Part shown: in pieces, positions 1 through 5,275 of the stretch | How the letters are laid out: the number at the start of each line of letters is the position of its first letter | Numbering within the stretch: the first letter of the stretch is position 1 | Assembly (NCBI GenBank): GCA_003217835.1 | Contig: QHMQ01000083.1 | Span: 1-5,710, forward strand | Length of the DNA stretch: 5,710 nucleotides | Direction: 5' to 3' | From: Verrucomicrobiota bacterium | Lineage (GTDB): Bacteria; Verrucomicrobiota; Verrucomicrobiia; Chthoniobacterales; UBA10450 | Made by a program: the position numbers and the translations under genes | Notes under the pieces: generated by a model | The model's input: only the letters and a program-made list of their open reading frames with translations | Database searches by the model: none | What the model was told of the DNA's origin: nothing

Positions 1-1067
1 GAAAGACTGCGGCATTTGCGCTTCCTATTCTGACGCTGCTCGCGAAGCATGGCGCGTTTCGAAGTCTGGTGATCGAGCCGACGCGCGAACTTGCCGCGCA
101 AGTTGAGACCGCCTTTCGCGATTATGGACGCTTTACCGATCTGCGCGCCGCCCTCGTGCACGGCGGCGTGGGTTATGGCAAACAGCGCGAGGAATTGAAA
201 CGCGGTGTCGATGTTCTCGTCGCTACACCGGGTCGCCTGCTCGATTTGCTCGAGCAGCGCACGATGGATCTGCGCCAAGTCAACATCCTCGTTCTCGATG
301 AAGTCGATCGTATGCTCGACATGGGTTTCCTGCCCGACGTGCGACGCATTGTTGAAAAAATCTCAACCAATCGACAGACACTTTTGTTCTCCGCAACGTT
401 GCCGCCAGAGATCGAACGGCTCGCTGCCTGGGTGCTGCGCGATCCCGAACTGGTAGAAATCGGCGTCCGCCGTTCGCCGGCGGAAACGGTCACTCACGCA
501 GCTTATCCCGTGGCCGCCGAACAAAAATTTGATCTGCTCATGGCACTCCTGGAGCGCACGAACTTCGACAGCGCCCTCATTTTTTGCCGGACCAAACACG
601 GCGCCGATCGCATCGCACGCCAATTAAAAATCGGAAAGCATTCCGTCGCGGTATTGCATTCCAACCGCACCCAGCGGGAACGAGTCGAAGCACTGGAAGG
701 ATTCAAGAGCGGCAAGTACGAAGTGATGGTGGCGACGGATATCGCATCCCGCGGGCTCGACATCGCCGGCGTGAGCCACGTCATCAATTACGATGTACCT
801 GAACATCCGGAGGATTATGTGCATCGCATTGGGCGCACCGGCCGCGCCCAAAATGTCGGCGACGCCTTTACCCTTATGAACGGCGAGGAGCTCCCGGCGC
901 TGCAAGCGATCGAACGCTTTATCGGCCAGAAAATTCCGCGGCTAAAGCTGGAAAACTTCCGGTATCTGTACACCGCGTTGTTTGAACCCGAAACGTCCGG
1001 CGCCAAGCGCGCTATCGGCGGCGGCCGCACTCATCGCGGATATTCATTCGGACGTCGCCGGCGTTGA
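1..1067 (+). CDS. DEAD-box-type ATP-dependent RNA helicase, 5'-truncated by the window edge
   Basis: An ATP-dependent RNA-unwinding enzyme of superfamily 2; the RhlE-like bacterial group is the closest fit I can suggest. The reading frame is open from base 3, and the first visible residues are KTAAFALPIL, the end of Walker A motif I (GKT), so the Q motif and most of motif I lie outside the window. About 354 residues are visible. In order they show motif Ia PTRELAAQ, TPGRLLDL (Ib), motif II as DEVD (bases 297-308) instead of DEAD, SAT (III), LIFCRTK (IV), VATDIASRGLD (V) and HRIGRTGR (VI). Both RecA-like lobes are therefore present. After motif VI comes only a short tail ending in a basic RRRR cluster, with no extra RNA-binding domain. 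A GTG at 69 is not the true start, because coding clearly continues upstream. The stop is TGA at 1065-1067. The family is certain; the cellular role (ribosome assembly or RNA turnover) is inference. Confidence 0.95.
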   Translation, partial: KTAAFALPILTLLAKHGAFRSLVIEPTRELAAQVETAFRDYGRFTDLRAALVHGGVGYGKQREELKRGVDVLVATPGRLLDLLEQRTMDLRQVNILVLDEVDRMLDMGFLPDVRRIVEKISTNRQTLLFSATLPPEIERLAAWVLRDPELVEIGVRRSPAETVTHAAYPVAAEQKFDLLMALLERTNFDSALIFCRTKHGADRIARQLKIGKHSVAVLHSNRTQRERVEALEGFKSGKYEVMVATDIASRGLDIAGVSHVINYDVPEHPEDYVHRIGRTGRAQNVGDAFTLMNGEELPALQAIERFIGQKIPRLKLENFRYLYTALFEPETSGAKRAIGGGRTHRGYSFGRRRR

Positions 1068-1079
1068 GGCAACGCCTTT
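1060..1079 (+). terminator. Candidate intrinsic terminator overlapping the helicase stop codon
   Basis: GGCGTTG (1060-1066) pairs perfectly with CAACGCC (1070-1076) across a 3-nt loop AGG, and TTT follows. The TGA stop lies within the stem and loop. The stem is good but the T-run is short, so termination may be partial. Confidence 0.45.
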
Positions 1080-1185
1080 GGCTCTGTCGTCCGCAAAGTC
1101 GATGTAACAATGTAATACAGAGCGAGACCAAGCTGCATCTTGATTAATTTCAATTTGAACAAAGATTTGGGCGAATAGTTCCTTT

Positions 1186-2703
1186 ATGCGTGAAACAAAA
1201 CCCGGTGCTGAGTTAGAGGCTCAATTTGATCAGTTGCAGCGCAAGCTGGTGCCGCTGTGGAAATCGATTCAGTCCTTCAATCAGGATCCGCAGACGATTG
1301 TTGTAGTGCCATCGATGTCCATCGAACTAGCCGGCGCCGGCGCAGTCGTGCAAGCGTATGAAGAACGGTATCTGTTCCTATTGTTATTGCTGCGTCAGCC
1401 GCGGGCCCGGCTGATCTATGTCACTTCGCAAACGATTCTTCCAAACATCATCGACTACTATCTCGATCTATTGCCTGGCGTTATCCCGAGTCATGCGCGT
1501 CCGCGGCTTTTTTTGCCCTCGCCCCTTGATGGTTCAGTACGTCCGCTGAGCCAGAAGCTGCTCGAACGACCACGCCTGATAGAGCGGATACGTTCTTTGA
1601 TCCCCGATCCCGATCGCGCCCACCTTGTTCCCTTCAACACAACTAACAGGGAGAAAGAGTTGGCGCTACGGCTCGGCATTCCAATGTACGGGGCTGATCC
1701 AAAATTTTTCGCCTTGGGAACAAAGAGCGGATGCAGGAAAATCTTCCAGGAAGAGAATGTCCCTCATCCTCTGGGCCACGAGAATCTCGCCAGCAAAGAC
1801 GAGGTGATCGAGGCGATTAAGCAAATGCGGGCGAGAAAGCCTTCGATCAAGCAAGTTCTGGTAAAGCTTAATGAAGGCGTGTCTGGCGAAGGGAACGCGG
1901 TCGTCGATTTGACCGGGCTTCCACCGTCGGGTGATTCGAAGGAGCGAGCTGCACTAGAGGACCGGCTTAAGGCGATGCAGTTCGAGCTTAAGGCAGTTAC
2001 CTACGATAACTATATGAAGAAGCTCGAAGCACGAAAAGGAATTGTCGAAGAGCGAATTGCCGGAGAGGAGTTTAGAAGCCCAAGCGTGCAGCTTCGCATC
2101 ACCCCGCTGGGCTTGGTCGAATTGCTCTCCACCCATGATCAAATGCTGGGCGGTCCATCAGGGCAAAGTTACCTGGGATGCGTCTTCCCGGCCGACGGCG
2201 CTTATGCTTCGCTGATCACCCGGGAAGCAGCAAAGGTTGGCAATCGTCTTGCTAAAGAAGGAGTCATCGGACGCTTCGCTTTGGATTTCGTAGTAGTGCG
2301 CTCGAACGGAAAATGGGACCCATACGCGATCGAGATCAATTTGAGAAAAGGCGGAACGACTCATCCCTTTTTGACTCTGCAATTTCTGACTGACGGCACA
2401 TACGATCCGGAAGCAGCGATCTTTACTGCCCCCAACGGAAAGCAAAAGTTTTTTGTTGCCAGCGATCACGTTGAGTCGCCCCTCTATCGTACTCTGACGC
2501 CGGACGATCTCTTCGATATTGTTGTGCGGCACGGCTTGCACTTCGGTCAAACACGACAGACCGGCGTGGTATTTCACATGATGAGCGCTCTGGGTGAGCT
2601 TGGAAGAATGGGGCTGACCGCGGTTGGCAACTCTCATAAAGAAGCAAAGGACATATACACGCGAACTGTGGCCGTTCTCGATCAGGAGGCGCAAGGCGGT
2701 TGA
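1186..2703 (+). CDS. ATP-grasp ligase, peptide ligase PGM1-related type
   Basis: A 505-residue protein with an ATP-grasp architecture, the fold that activates a carboxylate as acyl phosphate and joins it to an amine or thiol. Residues about 35-180 look like the pre-ATP-grasp domain (IVVVPSMSIE, then LIYVTSQTI and LVPFNTTNREKELA). The ATP-grasp core shows the nucleotide-binding strand and glycine loop VLVKLNEGVSGEGN (224-237), ERIAG (289-293), and the metal-binding end of the active site with D367 in FALDFVV and E383/N385 in AIEINLRKGG. PGM1, the family's known member, joins peptides in pheganomycin synthesis; proteins with this layout also resemble the IQCH-type ATP-grasp region. The substrate here cannot be read. 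No precursor peptide, transporter or tailoring gene adjoins. The ATG at 1186 has no Shine-Dalgarno sequence (GTTCCTTT precedes it); an in-frame TGA at 1156-1158 limits extension and the next Met (M44) would cut into the first domain, so this start is preferred. The stop is TGA at 2701-2703. Confidence 0.87.
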   Translation: MRETKPGAELEAQFDQLQRKLVPLWKSIQSFNQDPQTIVVVPSMSIELAGAGAVVQAYEERYLFLLLLLRQPRARLIYVTSQTILPNIIDYYLDLLPGVIPSHARPRLFLPSPLDGSVRPLSQKLLERPRLIERIRSLIPDPDRAHLVPFNTTNREKELALRLGIPMYGADPKFFALGTKSGCRKIFQEENVPHPLGHENLASKDEVIEAIKQMRARKPSIKQVLVKLNEGVSGEGNAVVDLTGLPPSGDSKERAALEDRLKAMQFELKAVTYDNYMKKLEARKGIVEERIAGEEFRSPSVQLRITPLGLVELLSTHDQMLGGPSGQSYLGCVFPADGAYASLITREAAKVGNRLAKEGVIGRFALDFVVVRSNGKWDPYAIEINLRKGGTTHPFLTLQFLTDGTYDPEAAIFTAPNGKQKFFVASDHVESPLYRTLTPDDLFDIVVRHGLHFGQTRQTGVVFHMMSALGELGRMGLTAVGNSHKEAKDIYTRTVAVLDQEAQGG

Positions 2704-2705
2704 TT

Positions 2706-2734
2706 GTTGGCGAGCGCGCCGCCGAGACGCCAAC
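2706..2734 (+). other. Stem-loop just after the ATP-grasp stop codon
   Basis: GTTGGCG (2706-2712) pairs perfectly with CGCCAAC (2728-2734) around a GC-rich 15-nt loop. There is no T-run after it, so it is not a standard intrinsic terminator. It may protect the mRNA 3' end or act with Rho (inference). Confidence 0.4.
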
Positions 2735-2919
2735 GGCGTCATATCGGGAAGCAGTCCAAATTTGACGAGTCCACTCGGGCGTTGAAACTTCCGCGCTCCT
2801 CAGGGACGTTGGTCGATGAAACGCTGCCTTCAGCCTCGGCGGACGGGATGACGAGGAGACTAAACTCCAGAAATCGAAAGCGCTCGACGAAAAAAGTGCT
2901 CCAACAGTTGTAACGCATG

Positions 2920-2944
2920 CTGTGGAGGCAGCCGTGCCGGCTGC
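2920..2944 (+). repeat. Palindromic dispersed repeat, copy 1
   Basis: A 25-nt unit beginning CTGTGGAG and ending CCGGCTGC. Its last 17 bases (2928-2944) fold as GCAGCCG / CGGCTGC around the loop TGC. The same 25-nt unit occurs inverted at 4704-4728 with one base different (TGTGG here, TGTAG there). Both copies are in spacers. This is REP-like in form; no REP-associated transposase is visible. Confidence 0.8.
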
Positions 2945-3123
2945 GTCGTTCAAAATTCGCATGCAACGTGCGCTTGTCCCTGCAGCGTCCTCGTGGATCG
3001 ACCGAGGCGCATGGCGGCTTAGCACACTTTCCTCTGCATCCGAGTCCATCGTCCTACTCTAGGGCTGATCGAGGCATCCGAAAGGAACGCGCGCCCCGAA
3101 ACAGCCAGAGAAAGTCAACTCAA

Positions 3124-3131
3124 CGAAAGAG
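3124..3131 (+). promoter_or_regulatory. Ribosome binding site for the small secreted protein
   Basis: GAAAGAGG ends 5 bases before the ATG at 3137. It supports this start, as does the signal peptide that begins immediately. Confidence 0.6.
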
Positions 3132-3136
3132 GACAC

Positions 3137-3523
3137 ATGAGACGAACAGTTATTATTCTTTCTTGCGCAATGGTTGCACCCTTGGCGTTTGCGCAAACAC
3201 AGACCACCAAGACCCGACAAACGACCACGACGCAACCCGCGGTCACGCGAGCGACCACGCAAATGACCACCGGAGCGGTTACAGTCGGAACGGTGACCGC
3301 ATTCACGCCCGGCCAGATAACCACTACCGCCCCCTCGCCGATCGTTGTGCAGTCCTCGCCCGACGCTAAGCCGATATCGTATGTGCTCGGCAGGAAAGTT
3401 CACTACGTCGACAAAGACGGCAGAGCAATCGATCCGCATCTGATCCGAGCGGGTACGCGTGTGCATCTCGATTTTGACCGCAGGGGCGCGGTGAAGCGCG
3501 TCCTCGTCGTCGAGAGGGAGTAG
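3137..3523 (+). CDS. Small secreted protein with Thr-rich linker, function unknown
   Basis: A 128-residue protein that I cannot assign to a named family. Residues 1-19 form a clear Sec signal peptide: MRRT, a hydrophobic stretch, then AFA before Q20 as the likely signal peptidase I site. Residues 20-46 are strongly Thr/Gln rich with no hydrophobic segment, and look like a flexible linker. From about 47 to the end is a compact, probably beta-rich module (TVGTVTAFTPGQ, then ISYVLGRKVHYVDKDGRAID, then AGTRVHLDFDRRGAVKRVLVVERE). The alternating strand pattern suggests a small OB- or SH3-like barrel, which is inference. The mature protein is probably periplasmic or surface-exposed. It has its own ribosome site and is followed by a strong terminator, so it is probably expressed alone. 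A real gene is supported by the signal peptide and by codon-level coherence. Confidence 0.82.
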   Translation: MRRTVIILSCAMVAPLAFAQTQTTKTRQTTTTQPAVTRATTQMTTGAVTVGTVTAFTPGQITTTAPSPIVVQSSPDAKPISYVLGRKVHYVDKDGRAIDPHLIRAGTRVHLDFDRRGAVKRVLVVERE

Positions 3524-3546
3524 TGAAAGCTTAATTCGCAAAACTT

Positions 3547-3583
3547 AAAGCCGCAGGGTTCCGCGTGAATTCTGCGGCTTTTT
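3547..3583 (+). terminator. Intrinsic (Rho-independent) terminator
   Basis: AAAGCCGCAG (3547-3556) pairs perfectly over 10 bases with CTGCGGCTTT (3572-3581) around a 15-nt loop. A TTTTT run (3579-3583) closes it. It lies 23 bases after the stop of the small secreted protein and separates it from the next gene. Confidence 0.88.
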
Positions 3584-3604
3584 GGTGCGCGGGCAACTGA
3601 TCTC

Positions 3605-3626
3605 AGGCGGCCAGAGTTGGCCGTTT
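3605..3626 (+). other. Second hairpin in the leader of the outer-membrane-like gene
   Basis: CGGCCA (3608-3613) pairs with TGGCCG (3618-3623) around GAGT. Two G-U pairs and an A-T pair extend it outward to 3605/3626. It ends in TTT. It may be a back-up terminator or a leader structure for the gene at 3682. Confidence 0.35.
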
Positions 3627-3681
3627 CCCCGATTCTTAGTTTTTGCTTGCACGGTCCTTTCTCGATTACTAAAAGGCAGCC

Positions 3682-4677
3682 ATGCTTTTTTCGAGAATGC
3701 TTCGTTCAATAGTTCTTTTGGTTCTTGTATCGGGCGTGCTTGTCTCGGCGAAAGTGTGCCGGGCGCAGACGGCAGATGCGGAACAAATCGTTGTGACCGG
3801 CGAGGAAGTCCCGAGCGCTTACGGTGCGCCTCCGGGATTTTCGCGCAGCCGTTTCTCCAATTTGACCACCGCCTATGTGTTGCCGCCCGGCGGCGTTTAC
3901 GCAGGACTAATTTATGAGGGCGACGCATTCCGTCATGGGTCCCCTGACCATCTCTTCACCGAAGAGGTCGAAGTGGGACTTCCGTATCGCTTCGGGGTGG
4001 CTTTCGAGCTTAGTCAGGAGCGCTTTAATGGTGATTTCCAGAACAAGAGTTTCAGCCTTGAAGCGCGCTATGCGCTCGCCGACTGGAACAAGATCCCGCT
4101 GAATCCAACGCTCTTTGCTGAATACAAATTCGGCACTGGACGCATCCTGCACGAGGAGCGTCCACCGGAGGAAGAAATGGCCAACGAGGAAGTGGCGCGA
4201 CGACGCCACCTTAACCTCGAGTCGTTCGATGAAGAAACTGATATGGAAGAGGAAGGAAAACCCAAAATGCCTGACGCCTATGAGTTCCGACTTTTGTTAG
4301 CGGAAGACTTTGGCGAGCGAATCGAATGGGCAATGAATTGGTTTTTCGAACAGGAAATCGGAGGTGATCGCGGACGTGAGTGGGGGTTTGCGCAAAGTGC
4401 GATGACTCCGATCTGGCTCGAGCACGAACGGCTCAAGGCAGGTGTCGAGATGGAGTATCGCAATTTTACCGACAAAGACACGCGCGGCCATCCGCTCAAC
4501 AGTTTCGTGATTGGCCCAACGATCGCGTGGAAGCCGACAAGCAATACGCGCTTGGATGTCTCACCGCTTTTTGGCTGCACGGATGACTCGCCGCGTGCGC
4601 AGGTGTTCGTCGTTCCTGAGCTGAAACCGGAGCCGAAGCGCCCGCTTCCACACGTAATCGGTAGAGTATGGAGGTAG
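3682..4677 (+). CDS. Secreted protein, probable outer-membrane beta-barrel with acidic insert
   Basis: A 331-residue exported protein not assignable to a named family. Residues 1-28 form a signal peptide with hydrophobic core IVLLVLVSGVLV and a likely cut after VCRA-28. The mature N-terminus has EQIVVTGEEVPSAYG, similar in feel to the start of TonB-dependent receptors, but no plug domain follows. Residues about 62-150 and 198-310 contain alternating amphipathic stretches (TTAYVLPPGGVYAGLIYEG, FGVAFELSQERF, KSFSLEARYAL, LFAEYKF, IEWAMNWFFEQE, LKAGVEMEYRNF, NSFVIGPTIAWKP) typical of antiparallel barrel strands. Between them, about 157-195, lies a highly charged, Glu-rich segment that would form a large loop. 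The C-terminus after VFVV is Pro/Lys rich and does not end in the usual aromatic barrel strand, which is odd. AAAAGG precedes the ATG at 3682 by about 6 bases; M6 is a possible alternative start. Export is well supported; barrel topology is inferred. Confidence 0.8.
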   Translation: MLFSRMLRSIVLLVLVSGVLVSAKVCRAQTADAEQIVVTGEEVPSAYGAPPGFSRSRFSNLTTAYVLPPGGVYAGLIYEGDAFRHGSPDHLFTEEVEVGLPYRFGVAFELSQERFNGDFQNKSFSLEARYALADWNKIPLNPTLFAEYKFGTGRILHEERPPEEEMANEEVARRRHLNLESFDEETDMEEEGKPKMPDAYEFRLLLAEDFGERIEWAMNWFFEQEIGGDRGREWGFAQSAMTPIWLEHERLKAGVEMEYRNFTDKDTRGHPLNSFVIGPTIAWKPTSNTRLDVSPLFGCTDDSPRAQVFVVPELKPEPKRPLPHVIGRVWR

Positions 4678-4690
4678 GCGTATCGCCTGC
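4674..4690 (+). other. Small hairpin over the stop codon of the outer-membrane-like gene
   Basis: GTAGGCG (4674-4680) pairs with CGCCTGC (4684-4690), with one T-G wobble, around TAT. The TAG stop (4675-4677) is inside the stem. No T-run follows. Confidence 0.35.
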
Positions 4691-4703
4691 ATCCAAAAAA
4701 CTA

Positions 4704-4728
4704 GCAGCCGGCACGGCTGCCTCTACAG
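4704..4728 (-). repeat. Palindromic dispersed repeat, copy 2 (inverted)
   Basis: The reverse complement of this stretch matches 2920-2944 at 24 of 25 positions. Its palindromic core GCAGCCG-GCA-CGGCTGC is at 4704-4720, followed by CTCTACAG. It lies between the outer-membrane-like gene and the selenoprotein locus. Confidence 0.8.
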
Positions 4729-4732
4729 TATC

Positions 4733-4761
4733 TTGACCTAATTTAATCGCACCGATAGCTT
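4733..4761 (+). promoter_or_regulatory. Weak candidate promoter for the selenocysteine locus
   Basis: TTGACC (4733-4738) is a good -35 box, starting 4 bases after the repeat ends. The -10 is poor: GATAGC (4754-4759, 15-bp spacing) or TAGCTT (4756-4761, 17-bp spacing), each matching only 3 of 6. It is placed plausibly upstream of the SelW-like gene, but the evidence is weak. Confidence 0.3.
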
Positions 4762-4770
4762 CGTTCTTGG

Positions 4771-4777
4771 AAAGGAG
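4771..4777 (+). promoter_or_regulatory. Strong Shine-Dalgarno setting the GTG start of the SelW-like gene
   Basis: AAAGGAG lies 6 bases before GTG at 4784. This near-perfect site decides the start of a gene that has no ATG and contains an in-frame TGA. Confidence 0.8.
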
Positions 4778-4783
4778 CTCGAG

Positions 4784-5020
4784 GTGAAAACTGAGGTGTC
4801 CATCGAATACTGCGTGGTTTGAAACTACACGCCGAAGGCCGTCAGTTTGGCGACCAAAATTCTTGAACTCGGCGAGCGCATCAAGTCGCTCACCCTCATT
4901 CCATCGAGCGGCGGCGCCTTCGAGATTCGCGCTAATGGAAAACTCCTTCATTCCAAACTCGACTCCGGCGATTGGCCGGACTTCAACGCCATCGTCAAGG
5001 TTATTAAAAAAACTTCCTGA
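4784..5020 (+). CDS. SelW-like selenoprotein (SelT/SelW/SelH, Rdx family) with in-frame TGA for Sec
   Basis: A 78-residue thioredoxin-fold redox protein, read through one TGA (4820-4822) as selenocysteine. The product begins MKTEVSIEYC-VV-U, giving a CXXU redox motif at C10/U13, the family's active site after the first beta strand. The rest carries the family's landmarks: helix NYTPKAVSLATKILEL, then SSGGAFEIRANGKLLHSK (43-58; GxFEI and NGKL-SK), then DWPDF. Length and motif order are normal for bacterial SelW-like proteins. Members are cytosolic thiol/selenol proteins of uncertain substrate. The start is GTG with AAAGGAG six bases upstream. The real stop is also TGA (5018-5020). A hairpin directly after the Sec codon could be its SECIS element. 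The selenocysteine tRNA follows 80 bases downstream and selD after that, in the same direction, so co-transcription is likely. A pseudogene is unlikely because the frame is intact on both sides and the TGA sits at the exact Sec site. Confidence 0.93.
4830..4852 (+). promoter_or_regulatory. Candidate bacterial SECIS hairpin in the SelW-like gene
   Basis: CGCCGAA (4830-4836) pairs with TTTGGCG (4846-4852; one G-T wobble) around a 9-nt loop GGCCGTCAG that opens with GG. The loop begins 17 bases from the first base of the Sec TGA. A short stem right after the UGA with G at the start of the apical loop is what bacterial SECIS elements need for SelB binding. Fit by eye only. Confidence 0.6.
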
Positions 5021-5036
5021 TCAATTTTACTACCGA

Positions 5037-5062
5037 CGGATTGCCGATCTTTCCGCAATCCG
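5037..5062 (+). other. Stem-loop between the SelW-like gene and tRNA-Sec
   Basis: CGGATTGC (5037-5044) pairs perfectly over 8 bases with GCAATCCG (5055-5062) around a 10-nt loop. There is no T-run. A smaller hairpin, GTCCG-GCT-CGGAC (5075-5087), follows. These could mark a processing site upstream of the tRNA 5' end or a partial terminator; the sequence does not decide. Confidence 0.4.
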
Positions 5063-5100
5063 CAATCAATGCCAGTCCGGCTCGGACCAATCCACAATTC

Positions 5101-5197
5101 GGAGAGTGAAGGGTGCCTGGTGGCCCTCGCAGTCTTCAAAACTGTTGTCGATCCGGCAGCCGCCGGACCGAGGTAGGTTCGATTCCTATCCTCTCCG
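5101..5197 (+). tRNA. selC: Selenocysteine tRNA, anticodon TCA
   Basis: This 97-nt tRNA decodes UGA as selenocysteine. The anticodon stem GCAGT/ACTGT (5129-5133, 5141-5145) closes the 7-nt loop CTTCAAA with anticodon TCA at 5136-5138. The D arm is long, GGGTGCC-TGGT-GGCCCTC (5111-5128), with the tight 4-nt loop typical of tRNA-Sec. The variable arm is very long (5146-5172), with perfect TCCGGC-AGCC-GCCGGA inside an outer TCG/CGA. The T arm is GTAGG-TTCGATT-CCTAT (5173-5189). The acceptor GGAGAG pairs with CTCTCC (5191-5196), and G5197 is the discriminator; CGG follows, so CCA is not encoded. Odd points are a T-C mismatch at 5107/5190, another in the D stem at 5114/5125, and only 12 base-pair positions in the acceptor plus T branch. 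It lies between the two Sec-containing genes it would serve. Confidence 0.94.
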
Positions 5198-5258
5198 CGG
5201 TTCTATTTTCGATTGGCCGCAAATGCGCGTCGCTGATCGAATCGAACGTCAAACATCG

Positions 5259-5269
5259 GGAGGAAGGTG
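5259..5269 (+). promoter_or_regulatory. Ribosome binding site of selD
   Basis: GGAGGAAGGTG is purine-rich and matches the Shine-Dalgarno consensus, ending 6 bases before ATG 5276. It fixes the true start of selD upstream of the in-frame TGA, where a naive caller would begin after the TGA. Confidence 0.75.
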
Positions 5270-5275
5270 AACCAG

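Larger units (their letters stand above)
2704..3136. other. 433-base spacer without a convincing gene
   Basis: It begins with a hairpin directly after the ATP-grasp stop (2706-2734) and contains one copy of a 25-nt palindromic repeat (2920-2944). It ends in the leader of the next gene. Open frames on both strands lack a family signature, a ribosome site or plausible composition. Reading bases about 2739-2870 on the minus strand gives the phrase SLLVIPSAEAEGS, which resembles spurious translations of dispersed repeats rather than a protein, so part of the spacer may be repeat-derived (inference). Confidence 0.6.

Noticed and set aside
1140..1167. Promoter for the ATP-grasp gene (TTGATT ... AAGATT)
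   Set aside because: The -10 matches only 3 of 6 and AT-rich sequence gives several equal alternatives; not reported as a feature.
2704..2913. 69-codon frame starting TTG right after the ATP-grasp stop
   Set aside because: No ribosome site, no recognisable motif, starts inside a hairpin and ends next to the repeat; looks like spacer sequence.
2423..3049. 208-codon open frame on the minus strand
   Set aside because: Its larger part is antisense to the conserved C-terminal half of the ATP-grasp gene; composition is Arg/Ser rich with no family signature.
2917..3369. 150-codon + strand frame across the repeat and into the secreted gene
   Set aside because: Reads through the palindromic repeat and overlaps the signal-peptide gene in another frame; low-complexity His/Asp/Arg product.
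3643..3670. Promoter before the outer-membrane-like gene (TTGCTT ... ATTACT)
   Set aside because: Both boxes match poorly; only the general position is plausible.
4496..4951. 151-codon minus-strand frame
   Set aside because: Antisense to the outer-membrane-like gene end, the repeat and the SelW-like gene; no motif.
4863..5270. 135-codon + strand frame over the SelW-like gene, tRNA and selD leader
   Set aside because: It crosses the tRNA-Sec and is out of frame with the clear SelW-like protein; a shadow.
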